From Bacteroidales bacterium UBA1173 (GTDB taxonomy: Bacteria; Bacteroidota; Bacteroidia; Bacteroidales; F082): 47,324 nucleotides of DNA. Positions 1 to 9,198 of the stretch are shown here, piece after piece. Positions within the stretch are counted from its first letter, which is position 1. Every line of letters starts with the position of its first letter. The notes beneath the pieces are model-generated. The model was not told where the DNA came from. It saw only the letters and a program-made list of their open reading frames with translations, and searched no databases. The stretch lies in NCBI GenBank assembly GCA_002311655.1, contig DBYZ01000017.1, positions 1 to 47,324 on the forward strand, in the 5' to 3' direction. The position numbers and the translations under genes are program-made.

Positions 1-282
1 TATGACGTGAGTCTGATGGCCGGAGTCGGCTTCAGGTTTGACATCAACATGGACAAGAGATACCTGTATGTGAAGATAGAGGCTGCATACAACCACGGAT
101 TGCTGAACACATATTCACAGAGGGAGATTGACGATGCTGTACAGTCGGCGAACGTGTCGGCGTACAATGTGACAGGCAAGAGATACAATAGGAGTTTCGA
201 GGTGATGATAAGTGTTGGCATGCCGTTCTACAAGAAAGGCGATATGTGCAGTTACTTCGGACAACGTAGATATAGATGGTAA
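1..282 (+). CDS. C-terminal end of an outer-membrane beta-barrel-like protein (partial)
   Basis: The reading frame is open from the first base of the window and ends at a TAA at 280-282, so the real start lies upstream. About 93 residues are visible. They show alternating hydrophobic and polar strands rich in Tyr, Gly and Arg (for example a VGFRFDI strand, a YVKIEAAY strand and a final VMISVGMPF strand). This is the look of the last strands of a Bacteroidota outer-membrane beta-barrel protein. The tail after the last strand is short and basic. Only the C-terminus is seen, so family and substrate cannot be named. The gap to the next gene is 37 bp with no obvious terminator, so read-through into typA is possible. 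Confidence 0.5.
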   Translation, partial: YDVSLMAGVGFRFDINMDKRYLYVKIEAAYNHGLLNTYSQREIDDAVQSANVSAYNVTGKRYNRSFEVMISVGMPFYKKGDMCSYFGQRRYRW

Positions 283-319
283 GTTTTAATAATAATCAAT
301 ATTTTTTAATTTTATACAA

Positions 320-2140
320 ATGACAAGCATTCGTAATGTTGCGATTATAGCTCACGTTGACCACGGAAAGACCACGTTGGTAGACAGAATTCTGTATCAA
401 TCGAAGCTATTTAGGGATGATAAGGATAATGGAGATTTGATTCTGGATAACAACGACCTTGAGCGTGAACGAGGTATCACTATCTTGTCGAAGAATGTTT
501 CGGTGCGTTATAAAGACGTGAAAATCAATATTATAGATACTCCTGGTCACAGTGATTTCGGCGGTGAGGTGGAGCGTGTGCTTAACATGGCTGACGGCGT
601 CCTTTTATTGGTTGACGCTTTTGAAGGTCCTATGCCGCAGACACGTTTCGTGCTTGAGAAAGCCATTCAGCTTGGACTGAAACCTATTGTGGTGGTTAAT
701 AAGGTCGACAAGCCGAACTGCACTCCGGAAGAAACACAGGAAGCTGTTTTTGATTTGATGTATAACCTTGGCGCCAGCGACGACCAGCTTGATTTCCCGA
801 CAGTTTTCGGCTCATCGAAGCAAGGTTGGATGTCGGATCATTGGACACATGTCACAAATGATGTTTCATATCTTTTGGATGTTATTGTCAACACTATTCC
901 GGAAGCTAAATATGAAGAAGGAACGCCTCAGATGCTTATCACTTCGCTGGATTACAGCTCGTACGTCGGACGTATTGCTGTGGGTCGTCTGAAACGTGGT
1001 ATCCTGCAGGCAGGTATGAATGTCTCGTTGGTGAAACGCGACGGTACTATTGAAAAGAATCAGATTAAGGAATTATATACTTTTGAAGGTCTGGGCAAAG
1101 AGAGAACGAAAAAGCCTATTATGGCTGGCGATATCGTGGCTGTGATGGGTCTTGAGAATTTTGAGATTGGTGACACTGTCGCTGATTTCGAGAACCCTGA
1201 GGCGTTGCCACCGATCCATGTTGACGAGCCTACGATGAGTATGCTGTTCACAATCAACAATTCACCGTTCTTCGGAAGAGAAGGCAAATTTGTCACTTCA
1301 CGCCACCTGCGCGAGCGTCTTTACAGAGAGACAGAGAAAAACCTCGCTTTGAAGGTTGAAGACACAGATTCACCTGATTCTTTGATGGTTTATGGACGTG
1401 GTATCCTTCACCTCAGCATTTTGGTTGAGACCATGCGCCGTGAGGGTTATGAGTTCCAGATCGGTCAGCCGAAAGTCCTTTTGAAAGAAGTCGACGGCAA
1501 GAAATGCGAGCCTATCGAGGTGATGAACGTGCAAGTTCCTGAAAACTTCGCTGGTCGTGTCATTGAGCTTGCATCACAGCACAAAGGCGAGATGACTAAC
1601 ATGTCACCAAAGGGTGATCGTATGAATCTCGACTTCGATATTCCGGCGAGAGGTCTTATCGGCTTGAGAAGCGCCATGTTGACAGCGACAGAAGGTGAGG
1701 CGGTGATGTCGCATCGTTTCAAAGATTACGAGCCATGGAAAGGTGAGATGGACACTCACGAAGTTGGCGCTCTTATCGCGATGGAGACGGGTTCGGCAGT
1801 TCCGTATGCTTTGTGGAAGCTTCAAGACCGTGGTAAGTTCTTCGTACAGCCGAATGAAGACGTGTACATGGGCGAGGTCATCGGAGAGAATACACGTGCA
1901 AACGATATCGTATTGAATATCAACAAGACCAAGCACTTGACCAACGTCCGTGCTTCAGGTTCTGACGATAAAATCGTGTTGACTCCACCAGTAAGAATGT
2001 CACTTGAGGAATATATGGAATATATTCGCGATGACGAATATCTCGAGGTCACTCCGAAGAGTTTGCGTTTGAGAAAGATTATCCTTGACGAGATTGAGCG
2101 CAAGAGAAGCGGCAGACGCAGCGAAGAGGTCAGCGACTAA
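320..2140 (+). CDS. typA: TypA/BipA ribosome-associated translational GTPase
   Basis: This is a full-length 606-residue TypA/BipA, close to the usual 600-615. GTPase motifs are in order: G1 AHVDHGKTT at 11-19, G2 RGITI at 51-55, G3 DTPGH at 73-77 and G4 NKVD at 127-130. They are followed by EF-G-like domains II, III and V and the TypA-specific C-terminal domain. The family binds the 70S ribosome and supports 50S assembly and growth under stress, in the cytoplasm. The ATG at 320 is placed well for the G1 motif. The stop overlaps the stop of the convergent hybrid kinase by 4 nt (2137-2140), with no terminator hairpin between them. Confidence 0.96.
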   Translation: MTSIRNVAIIAHVDHGKTTLVDRILYQSKLFRDDKDNGDLILDNNDLERERGITILSKNVSVRYKDVKINIIDTPGHSDFGGEVERVLNMADGVLLLVDAFEGPMPQTRFVLEKAIQLGLKPIVVVNKVDKPNCTPEETQEAVFDLMYNLGASDDQLDFPTVFGSSKQGWMSDHWTHVTNDVSYLLDVIVNTIPEAKYEEGTPQMLITSLDYSSYVGRIAVGRLKRGILQAGMNVSLVKRDGTIEKNQIKELYTFEGLGKERTKKPIMAGDIVAVMGLENFEIGDTVADFENPEALPPIHVDEPTMSMLFTINNSPFFGREGKFVTSRHLRERLYRETEKNLALKVEDTDSPDSLMVYGRGILHLSILVETMRREGYEFQIGQPKVLLKEVDGKKCEPIEVMNVQVPENFAGRVIELASQHKGEMTNMSPKGDRMNLDFDIPARGLIGLRSAMLTATEGEAVMSHRFKDYEPWKGEMDTHEVGALIAMETGSAVPYALWKLQDRGKFFVQPNEDVYMGEVIGENTRANDIVLNINKTKHLTNVRASGSDDKIVLTPPVRMSLEEYMEYIRDDEYLEVTPKSLRLRKIILDEIERKRSGRRSEEVSD

Positions 2141-4596
2141 TCGGAAATATCATATTTATCGGCTAACATAGCCAAGAGGGCATCGGATTGATTCATGAAT
2201 TCGATGCCTTTTTCTTCCCAGTCGGGCATGGTGGAGGCATCCTGACCACGGCGGCTGTCCATGTCGGTGAGGTATTCTGCCGAAGCCTGCTCAAGCTGTA
2301 TGAACATCGGACGCATCTTATGGCAAACCGCCTGTGCTTTCGCAAAGTTATGTTCTGTGATGGCATCGTTGAGAATCACAAGATTGTCGGATGTAGATTT
2401 TACAAACGTTTGCAGGATTTCTCGAATGGCGTTGCTGTCGTTGTCGAACATGGCGCAAAGCTGAGGGAAGTCGTTGTTGAATTCACATTGATAGCATTCT
2501 TCTTCGGTCAAGTTGACGTTTAATAATGCTGCCAAGTCTTTGATACTGAACGGTTTCTTGATGTATCCGTCGAAGCCTTCTCTGAGGGCGAATTTCTCGG
2601 AATACTCGTCGCTGGCAGTCATCAGAATCACTTTTTTATCTTTGTTGACCGATTTAATAGTCTTCATCACGTCGTTTCCGGAGAAAGTGCCCATTTCACG
2701 GTCGGTCAAAACCATGTCGTAGTTGTCGAGTTCGTTGATGTATTTGTTGAATTCGATATACGAACGGCATATATCCGAGGTGTGACCGATTTTATTGAGC
2801 ATCGCACTGATAACAGCAAGCAGACTATTGTCATCGTCAACGAGGAGGATATGAAGCTTTTTGTTTGACGTAACAATTTGAGTATCAGTTGTTTCGTGCT
2901 TCTCTTCTTTCGCTTTTTCGACCAGTTTCACAGGAATTGAGATCTCGAAATGTGAGCCTTTTTCAAGTTCCGACATCACTCTGATATTTCCGCCGAGGAT
3001 TTCGAGCAGACCTTTCACCACGAAAAGTCCGAAGCCGTTACCTTCTGCGAGACCGGTGTTATTCTCAGCTTTGCTGAAAGGCTTGAACATTTCTTCGATT
3101 TTCTCGCTTGGGATGCCGATGCCTTGATCTATCACATTGAAAACCAGTTTGTTATTGATGAGATACACGCCGAAATGCACTTCACCTTCGATGGTATATT
3201 TGAGGGCGTTGGAAATGATGTTGCTCACCACCTGTTTGATTTTCAATGCGTCGGAGTTGATATAGAGGTCGTTAGCAATGTTCTTGTGATAGAAGAATTT
3301 AAGCTGTTTGTTTTCAGCAATAGGTTTGAACATTGATGCAAGTTGGTCACAGAGTTCCGACACGTTGAAATCGGCGCGACGGATGAACTGCTTGCCTTGT
3401 TCGAGGCTTGAGAACTCCAGCAAATTTGAGAGAAGCGAGAGGATATGCTGCGACGAATACTTCATCGAGTCGAGTCGCTGACGGTCGTTCTCGTTATGTT
3501 GTTCCATCTGCATTAACTCGATATATCCTATGACTGACGATAGTGGCGCCTTGATATCGTGCGACACTGAGAGAAGCAGTTTGTGACGGCTCTCCATGAT
3601 TTCCTCAGTGCGTTTTTTGGCTTCCTCCATAGCTCTTCTGGCTCTTGAAACACGTTTTATATCTCTGGAAATCAAGAAGATAAATAAAAGAATGCTTATC
3701 AGAGCGACGGTGCCGCCATAAATTGAATAATCGAGACTTCGTTGGATTATCGACTCACTTTTCTGGATTGCAACCATCACAGAAGTAAGGGTCTGTTTGT
3801 GAAGAACAATGAGCAGGTCGGAAATCTCTTCAGAAATCTCCTGGTCGGATTTTATGAAGCTTTGATATTGATTTTCAATGGTTTGAAGTCTCTCTAAATA
3901 TTCTTGCTTACCTTTGTCAGTATAGATTTTTATGCCAGCCATCAAGTCGACGCGGCTGCCTGGCGATTCTTCGGTGATGGTGTCGTAAGTGGTCGTTGTG
4001 ACAAAAATGACACTGTCGCGAGGGGTTTCAGATGAGAATACACGTTGGAAAAAGCCCTGTTTTTCAGCTTTTCTGATAATTGTATCTTGTTTTGAGACTG
4101 CTACAATCCTTGTTGTTTTCTCTTTCGGTTTGTAATTCATGAGAATCTTGTAGATCTCATCATAAGGATTAAAGATATCGTATTGATGGGTTATCTCCTT
4201 GATAATGTTTTCTTTACGATGCAACAAATCAACAATGTCGTTGAGAATCTTCTCGTTTTTTATGTCGTTTGCTGAATAAAAAATGATAGAGTCTTTAATT
4301 GCTGCTGTTTCTTGAAGATTCTTGCTGAATTCTATCAGATGCTCGGGATTGCCTGAGATTGTGTAGAGTTGGGCATGCGATTGCGCCTCGTTGACATTGC
4401 GAATCAGTTCGTTGGTGAAGTTGAGGACCAACTCATTGTTGTCGATCGCAACTCGTTGATTAAGAATCGATTTCTTGAGGTTGGAGATGTAATAAATCAT
4501 GAAGGCGCAGATGATAATCGACATGACATAAATCACCACGGCTTCCCAGCGGACGCGACTTTCATAATGTTTGCCTATGAATTTCAATTCTCTCAT
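2137..4596 (-). CDS. Hybrid sensor histidine kinase with receiver and HPt domains
   Basis: This 819-residue inner-membrane phosphorelay protein has TM1 at about 18-40, a periplasmic sensor region of about 250 residues with helical character, and TM2 at about 295-310. Next come a HisKA domain with the phosphorylated His in SVSHDIKAP (about H346), a HATPase domain (DQGIGIP, GNGFGLF), a receiver domain (LLVDDD; phospho-acceptor D632 in VLTDREM; K in YIKKPF) and a C-terminal HPt domain (H759 in CHKMRP). There is no DNA-binding output domain, so phosphate must leave through HPt to a separate regulator, which is not in this window. The ATG at 4596 was chosen over the GTG at 4602 because a TAATTTTG promoter box covers 4602-4609. 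The periplasmic region matches no sensor family I can name. Confidence 0.92.
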   Translation of the reverse strand: MRELKFIGKHYESRVRWEAVVIYVMSIIICAFMIYYISNLKKSILNQRVAIDNNELVLNFTNELIRNVNEAQSHAQLYTISGNPEHLIEFSKNLQETAAIKDSIIFYSANDIKNEKILNDIVDLLHRKENIIKEITHQYDIFNPYDEIYKILMNYKPKEKTTRIVAVSKQDTIIRKAEKQGFFQRVFSSETPRDSVIFVTTTTYDTITEESPGSRVDLMAGIKIYTDKGKQEYLERLQTIENQYQSFIKSDQEISEEISDLLIVLHKQTLTSVMVAIQKSESIIQRSLDYSIYGGTVALISILLFIFLISRDIKRVSRARRAMEEAKKRTEEIMESRHKLLLSVSHDIKAPLSSVIGYIELMQMEQHNENDRQRLDSMKYSSQHILSLLSNLLEFSSLEQGKQFIRRADFNVSELCDQLASMFKPIAENKQLKFFYHKNIANDLYINSDALKIKQVVSNIISNALKYTIEGEVHFGVYLINNKLVFNVIDQGIGIPSEKIEEMFKPFSKAENNTGLAEGNGFGLFVVKGLLEILGGNIRVMSELEKGSHFEISIPVKLVEKAKEEKHETTDTQIVTSNKKLHILLVDDDNSLLAVISAMLNKIGHTSDICRSYIEFNKYINELDNYDMVLTDREMGTFSGNDVMKTIKSVNKDKKVILMTASDEYSEKFALREGFDGYIKKPFSIKDLAALLNVNLTEEECYQCEFNNDFPQLCAMFDNDSNAIREILQTFVKSTSDNLVILNDAITEHNFAKAQAVCHKMRPMFIQLEQASAEYLTDMDSRRGQDASTMPDWEEKGIEFMNQSDALLAMLADKYDISD

Positions 4597-4601
4597 CGTC
4601 A

Positions 4602-4609
4602 CAAAATTA
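4602..4609 (-). promoter_or_regulatory. Promoter -7 element (TAATTTTG) of the hybrid kinase gene
   Basis: The Bacteroidota -7 consensus TAnnTTTG is matched exactly on the minus strand. Its last base lies only 6 nt from the ATG at 4596. The predicted transcript therefore begins at or within one or two bases of the start codon. No clear -33 TTTG is seen. Confidence 0.55.
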
Positions 4610-4641
4610 CTAAAAAATCAGTTTATTTTAGAAATATTTTA

Positions 4642-4649
4642 TAATTTTG
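4642..4649 (+). promoter_or_regulatory. Promoter -7 element (TAATTTTG) of the galM-like gene
   Basis: An exact TAnnTTTG match lies 19 nt before the ATG at 4668. It makes the TTG at 4647 impossible as a start, because that codon is inside the box. It is divergent from the kinase promoter 32 bp away. Confidence 0.6.
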
Positions 4650-4667
4650 CATGATAATTTTAAAAAT

Positions 4668-5750
4668 ATGAGAAAAGTTTTGATTTTAGCGCTTTGCGCA
4701 ATGGTTTTAATTGGTTGTACAAAGAAAAGAGAGGTTAATCTTATGAATGTCAATGACTTTAACACTGAAGTGAACGGAAAGAAGGTGTCGTTGTACACTT
4801 TGAAGAATGGCTATTTAACAATGCAGGTTACCAACTATGGCGGTCGTGTAGTATCGTTGTGGATGCCAGATTTTAAAGGGAATTTCGATGATATCGTTGT
4901 TGGTTATGACAATATTGACAGCTATATAAATAATAAAGGTGAGAGATATCTTGGAGCACCTGTCGGCCGTTATGCCAACCGTATCGCTAAAGGCGAGTTT
5001 ACCCTTGACGGGAAGAAATATGAGCTTTACAAGAATAACAACGGCAACACGCTTCATGGAGGCGAATTCGGCATTGACCGTATTGTTTGGGATGTGAAAT
5101 CGGTGACCGAAGATGCTATTGTTTTGCATGCATTCCTGCCTGATGGAATGGACGGATTCCCTGGCAATCTTGATATCACCATGACTTACACATTGACTCC
5201 TGACAACGAGTTCCGTGTTGATTATAAGGCGACAACAGACGCTCCAACGGTGTGCAATCTTTCGCATCACTCATTTTTCAACTTGAAAGGTGAGGGGAGT
5301 ATCTTCGACCATGATTTGATGATAAACGGTAAGCTTATCACTGTTGTTGACGACAAGCTGATACCTACTGGTAATTTCATTTCTGTTGTTGGAACTCCTA
5401 TGGATTTCACCAAAATGAAACCTATTGGTCGTGATGTAAAGGCATATCACCCTCAGATGGACAACAGCGGATGCTATGATTTCAACTGGGTCTTGAATAA
5501 GCCAATCGGACAGATGGGCTTGGCGGCGGTTGTATCTGAGCCGACAACAGGAAGGGTTATGGAGGTCATGACCGACCAGCCAGGCTTACAGTTCTACAGC
5601 GGAATGAATACAGCTATTGCCCTTGAGACTCAGCAGTTTCCGGATTCTCCAAATCAGCCTAACTTCCCAAGCACGGTGTTAAGACCGGGTGAGGAATACC
5701 ATCATACCTGTATTTACAGATTTGATGTGAAAAAGCCTACAAAGAAATAA
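4668..5750 (+). CDS. galM: Aldose 1-epimerase (galactose mutarotase), lipoprotein
   Basis: The product is a 360-residue mutarotase of the GalM type that interconverts alpha and beta anomers of galactose or glucose. The N-terminus is a lipoprotein signal with lipobox LIGC (about C16), so the enzyme is exported and lipid-anchored, as is common for Bacteroidota GalM paralogues that act on sugars in the periplasm. Catalytic features are visible: the His of the NTLHGG region, the His pair in LSHHSFFNL, and the Glu of LETQQFPDSPNQ near the C-terminus. The ATG at 4668 gives a compact signal peptide, and the promoter box ends 18 bases upstream. The stop is 3 bp from the convergent PG0541-like gene. 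No other sugar-catabolism gene is nearby. Confidence 0.9.
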   Translation: MRKVLILALCAMVLIGCTKKREVNLMNVNDFNTEVNGKKVSLYTLKNGYLTMQVTNYGGRVVSLWMPDFKGNFDDIVVGYDNIDSYINNKGERYLGAPVGRYANRIAKGEFTLDGKKYELYKNNNGNTLHGGEFGIDRIVWDVKSVTEDAIVLHAFLPDGMDGFPGNLDITMTYTLTPDNEFRVDYKATTDAPTVCNLSHHSFFNLKGEGSIFDHDLMINGKLITVVDDKLIPTGNFISVVGTPMDFTKMKPIGRDVKAYHPQMDNSGCYDFNWVLNKPIGQMGLAAVVSEPTTGRVMEVMTDQPGLQFYSGMNTAIALETQQFPDSPNQPNFPSTVLRPGEEYHHTCIYRFDVKKPTKK

Positions 5751-5753
5751 TTC

Positions 5754-6047
5754 TTAGATAGATTTATCGATTTTCCAAGCGAACGCCCTCAGACCCAGTT
5801 CAGGTGTCTGAAGGTCGTGTTCGTGTAAAGTATTCAAGATGCTGTCCACTTTTTCGTCGTCGACGAAGGTGAGGATGGCATCATTGAATGTTGGCCAGGT
5901 GTGAGTGCCATAATGGGCTTCGCCTGTTTCCGAGCCTCTTCCTGTGATTTCGTTCCAACGTGTGAATCCGCGAACTCCTTGTTTTTCAAGGAGTTCGGAG
6001 ATTTCTTCATAATATGCCTGATTGTAGGCGATGAATATTGCTGTCAT
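5754..6047 (-). CDS. PG0541-like (PII/CutA-fold) transporter-associated protein
   Basis: This is a 97-residue soluble protein and the last gene of the efflux operon, starting 10 nt after the RND pump stop. It resembles the PG0541 family of Bacteroidota, small proteins encoded next to RND pumps, as PG0541 sits beside the efflux genes PG0538-PG0540 in Porphyromonas gingivalis. The length and predicted strand-helix pattern suit a ferredoxin-like PII or CutA fold, with a Gly-rich central loop (ITGRGSETGEAHYGTH) where PII proteins carry the T-loop. No signal peptide is seen, so it probably works on the cytoplasmic side of the pump. The start at 6047 (MTAIFIAYN) is preferred because the longer frame would begin inside the pump gene. 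The ligand is unknown. Confidence 0.75.
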   Translation of the reverse strand: MTAIFIAYNQAYYEEISELLEKQGVRGFTRWNEITGRGSETGEAHYGTHTWPTFNDAILTFVDDEKVDSILNTLHEHDLQTPELGLRAFAWKIDKSI

Positions 6048-6057
6048 TTTGATTCTT

Positions 6058-9000
6058 TTAAAGTTCGTTAGCCATTGCAAGTCTTGCTTGTCTTCTTTCC
6101 TGACGTCTTAATTTTCTTGAGACGAAAATCGCATATAATGTTGGGATGAGCACCAGGGTTATGAGTGTTGAGACGGAAAGTCCCCACGACACCACGACTC
6201 CAAGTCCGTTCCACATCTCGGCACCTTCACCTGTTCCGATAGCCATAGGTACCATACCTAAGACGGTGGTGAGGGTCGTCATGAGGATAGGACGCAGACG
6301 CTGACGTGATGCGGTCACAACAGACTCGTTGACGCCCATGCCACGTTCAAGGCAGAGACGAGTGTAGTCGATAAGCACGATGCCGTTCTTCACCACGATA
6401 CCCATCAAGATCATAACACCGATGAGAGCCATAACACCTAATGCCATTCCATTGACTTTCAAGCCGATGAGAACACCGGTGATGGCGAATGGCACAGAGA
6501 ACATGATGACGAATGGGTCGAGCAATGACTCGAATTGTGAAGCCATCACGACGTAAACCAAGATGATGATGAGGATGATAAGGATAAACATATCGCTGAA
6601 CGCATCCTGCTGGTCTTCGTAGTCACCGGCGATCTTTACGAGGAACTCTGCCGGAATCTCTACTTTGTCGATGCATTTTTCTGATGCTGCTACGCCGTCG
6701 CTCAAGGCATAACCTTTTGAGACGATGCCGGTGATGGTGACGATACGCTCACGGTCTTTACGTTCGATTGTAGGAGGGGTGTGGCCTTCCACAATCCTTG
6801 CGACATCGCTGAGGCGAACTGCTTGTCCCTGCGAGCCGTATAATACGATGTTTTCGATGTTCTCGACACCAGTTCGGAATTCTGGAGCGTAACGCACACG
6901 GATGTTATACTCGTCACCGTCTTCGCGGAAATATGTCATCACCGAGCCGTTGATGCGGTTTCTGACAAATTGTGATGCCGTGGTTATGTTGATGCCGTTG
7001 AGCATCAGTTTCTCACGGTCGAAATCGACGTGCATCTCAGGAGTATATTCGTCGCGGCTGATGAGGACCTGCGAAATCTCTGGGCAATCACGCATCTCTG
7101 CCGCTAGATCGTTGGCGATGCGGTCGGAGACGTTGAAGTCGTAACCGTAGATTTCGAGTTTCACGCTTGCTGTAGAACCCATGCCCATGCCCTCAGAAAC
7201 GTTGTATTTCTTGATTACTGCGTTGTTTCTCAAGTCTTTACGGATATATTCCGCAATTTCCTGTGTGCTTCTCTTACGGGTCTCCTTACTTCCGAGGTTG
7301 AGGTTCATCGCAAGGATGTGGGTACCATTGCTCTGCATCGAGGCAAATGCGTTTTCTTCATCGGCGACACCGTAACGGTAGTTCATCACTTTGATTTCCG
7401 GTATTTCTGCCATATATTTTTCAGCGAGTTCAGCACCTAGCTGTCCGGTGATGTCCTCCTGTGTTCCAACAGGAAGTTCAATATTTACTGTCAGACGACC
7501 TTGGTCCATGCTTGGCAGGTATTCTGTCTTCATTCCTGGCAAGGTTGTCGCGATTGTAACTGCGAATATAACTATTGCAATGATGATTGTCAACGCACGG
7601 TGTGTCACTGCCCAGTTGATGAGGCGACCGTAACCGCGGCTCAAAGCGTCTAGACCTTTATTAATAGGTGTAAAAAGGATCTGGTGCCATTTATGTGACC
7701 TTGGGTTGCGTTTCAGCATTCTTGAGCACATCATAGGGACCAAAGTGAGAGCCGCTGATGTTGACACAATCATGATGATACTCACGATCCAGCCGAGTTG
7801 GTGGAAGAACACACCGACAGCGCCGTTGACCATTGTCAAAGGCAGGAACACCGCCAACATGGTGAGGGTAGAGGCGATGACAGAGATTGACACTTCCTGA
7901 GTGGCATGTACAGCCGCTTCTTTTGGTTTTGCACCTCGATCGATATGCGATGTGATGTTTTCCAAAACCACAATTGCATCGTCGACGACCATGCCGATGG
8001 CAATGGTTAAAGCACTCATTGATATGATATTCAATGTGTTACCCGTTGCGAAGAGGTAAACGACTGATGCTACCAACGAAATCGGGATTGACAACACGAT
8101 GATGATTGTCGCTCTCCATCTGCCGAGGAAGATGAACACCACCAGCATAACCACGATGAAAGTGATGAAGATGGTCTCTTTCAATGAGTTGATAGTGTTG
8201 ATAATACTTTCACTAGTGTCGTTAATCAGGTTGATCTGGATGTCAGAAGGAAGAGTCTTCTTAATCTTCACAAGCTCTTTGTTGATGCCTTGGCAGACCT
8301 TGACTGAGTTGGCATCAGTCTGTTTCTGGATGGTCACCATGGCACCTTGAATCTTGTTGGAGAACACTTTCTGCAGACGTTCCTGCTCACCGTCGTTGAC
8401 ACGCGCAACATCCTTTAAATAAATAGGGGTGCCGTTGTATGTCCCGACTACCACGTCGAGCATCTCTTTCGCCGATTTGAACTCTTTCTCGACACGCACT
8501 GCGTATGTGTTTGAGCCGATGTCGATATTTCCTGCTGGTGTGTTGCGGTTTTCGTATGCCAAAGCCTGTGAAATCTGCTCAACAGTGAGGTTGTATGCCT
8601 CGATTTTGTTAGGATCGACGTAGACCTGGATTTCACGTTTTGGAGCACCAGACACCGACACTGTGCCTACGCCTGGAACACGTGCCAATGGTGTTGTCAG
8701 CTTGTCGTCGAGTATCTTGTCGAGACCAGAAAGGCTTTCTTTTGCGGTCACAGAAAGGAACATGACAGGGATATCCTCCATACTGAACTTGAAAATGGTC
8801 GGGTTGCCTGCTCCGTCTGGGAGGTATTGCCGCACCATGTCGAGTTTGTCTCGCACGTTGTTCGTGGCCTCTTCAATATCAATGCCATATTCAAACTGAA
8901 GCGTGATGACGCACACGTTTTCCTTTGATGAAGAAGAAAGGTGCTTCAAGTCGCTGACACCATTTAAGGTGTTTTCCAAAGTCTTTGTGATATTAGTTTC

Positions 9001-9177
9001 AATATCTTCCGCACTGGCTCCCGAATACGATGTCATCACCATGATGGCGTTCGTTCCCATGTCAGGGAAGAGGTTGATCGACAACTTGCTCAGTGCGAAA
9101 ACACCCAGAATGGCTACCGTGATGAAAATCAACGATACCGTGACCGGATGATTTACTGATGTTCTATATAAACTCAT
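6058..9177 (-). CDS. RND multidrug efflux pump, inner-membrane permease (AcrB/HAE1 type)
   Basis: At 1039 residues this is the usual size for an RND permease. The N-terminal TM1 (SLIFITVAILGVFALSKL) is followed by a large periplasmic porter domain. The central membrane block carries the TM4 proton-relay Asp pair (GMVVDDAIVVLEN), a second periplasmic loop follows, and the C-terminal block carries the TM10 Lys (GIVVKNGIVLIDYT). These residues drive H+-coupled export. It is the third gene of the tolC / adaptor / pump / PG0541-like operon; the adaptor lies 21 nt upstream. The Asp-Asp signature and sequence style fit the hydrophobic/amphiphilic efflux (HAE1) branch rather than the heavy-metal CzcA branch. 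Substrates cannot be read from sequence. Confidence 0.93.
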   Translation of the reverse strand: MSLYRTSVNHPVTVSLIFITVAILGVFALSKLSINLFPDMGTNAIMVMTSYSGASAEDIETNITKTLENTLNGVSDLKHLSSSSKENVCVITLQFEYGIDIEEATNNVRDKLDMVRQYLPDGAGNPTIFKFSMEDIPVMFLSVTAKESLSGLDKILDDKLTTPLARVPGVGTVSVSGAPKREIQVYVDPNKIEAYNLTVEQISQALAYENRNTPAGNIDIGSNTYAVRVEKEFKSAKEMLDVVVGTYNGTPIYLKDVARVNDGEQERLQKVFSNKIQGAMVTIQKQTDANSVKVCQGINKELVKIKKTLPSDIQINLINDTSESIINTINSLKETIFITFIVVMLVVFIFLGRWRATIIIVLSIPISLVASVVYLFATGNTLNIISMSALTIAIGMVVDDAIVVLENITSHIDRGAKPKEAAVHATQEVSISVIASTLTMLAVFLPLTMVNGAVGVFFHQLGWIVSIIMIVSTSAALTLVPMMCSRMLKRNPRSHKWHQILFTPINKGLDALSRGYGRLINWAVTHRALTIIIAIVIFAVTIATTLPGMKTEYLPSMDQGRLTVNIELPVGTQEDITGQLGAELAEKYMAEIPEIKVMNYRYGVADEENAFASMQSNGTHILAMNLNLGSKETRKRSTQEIAEYIRKDLRNNAVIKKYNVSEGMGMGSTASVKLEIYGYDFNVSDRIANDLAAEMRDCPEISQVLISRDEYTPEMHVDFDREKLMLNGINITTASQFVRNRINGSVMTYFREDGDEYNIRVRYAPEFRTGVENIENIVLYGSQGQAVRLSDVARIVEGHTPPTIERKDRERIVTITGIVSKGYALSDGVAASEKCIDKVEIPAEFLVKIAGDYEDQQDAFSDMFILIILIIILVYVVMASQFESLLDPFVIMFSVPFAITGVLIGLKVNGMALGVMALIGVMILMGIVVKNGIVLIDYTRLCLERGMGVNESVVTASRQRLRPILMTTLTTVLGMVPMAIGTGEGAEMWNGLGVVVSWGLSVSTLITLVLIPTLYAIFVSRKLRRQERRQARLAMANEL

Positions 9178-9198
9178 GATTCTCAGTGTTTTACAAGA

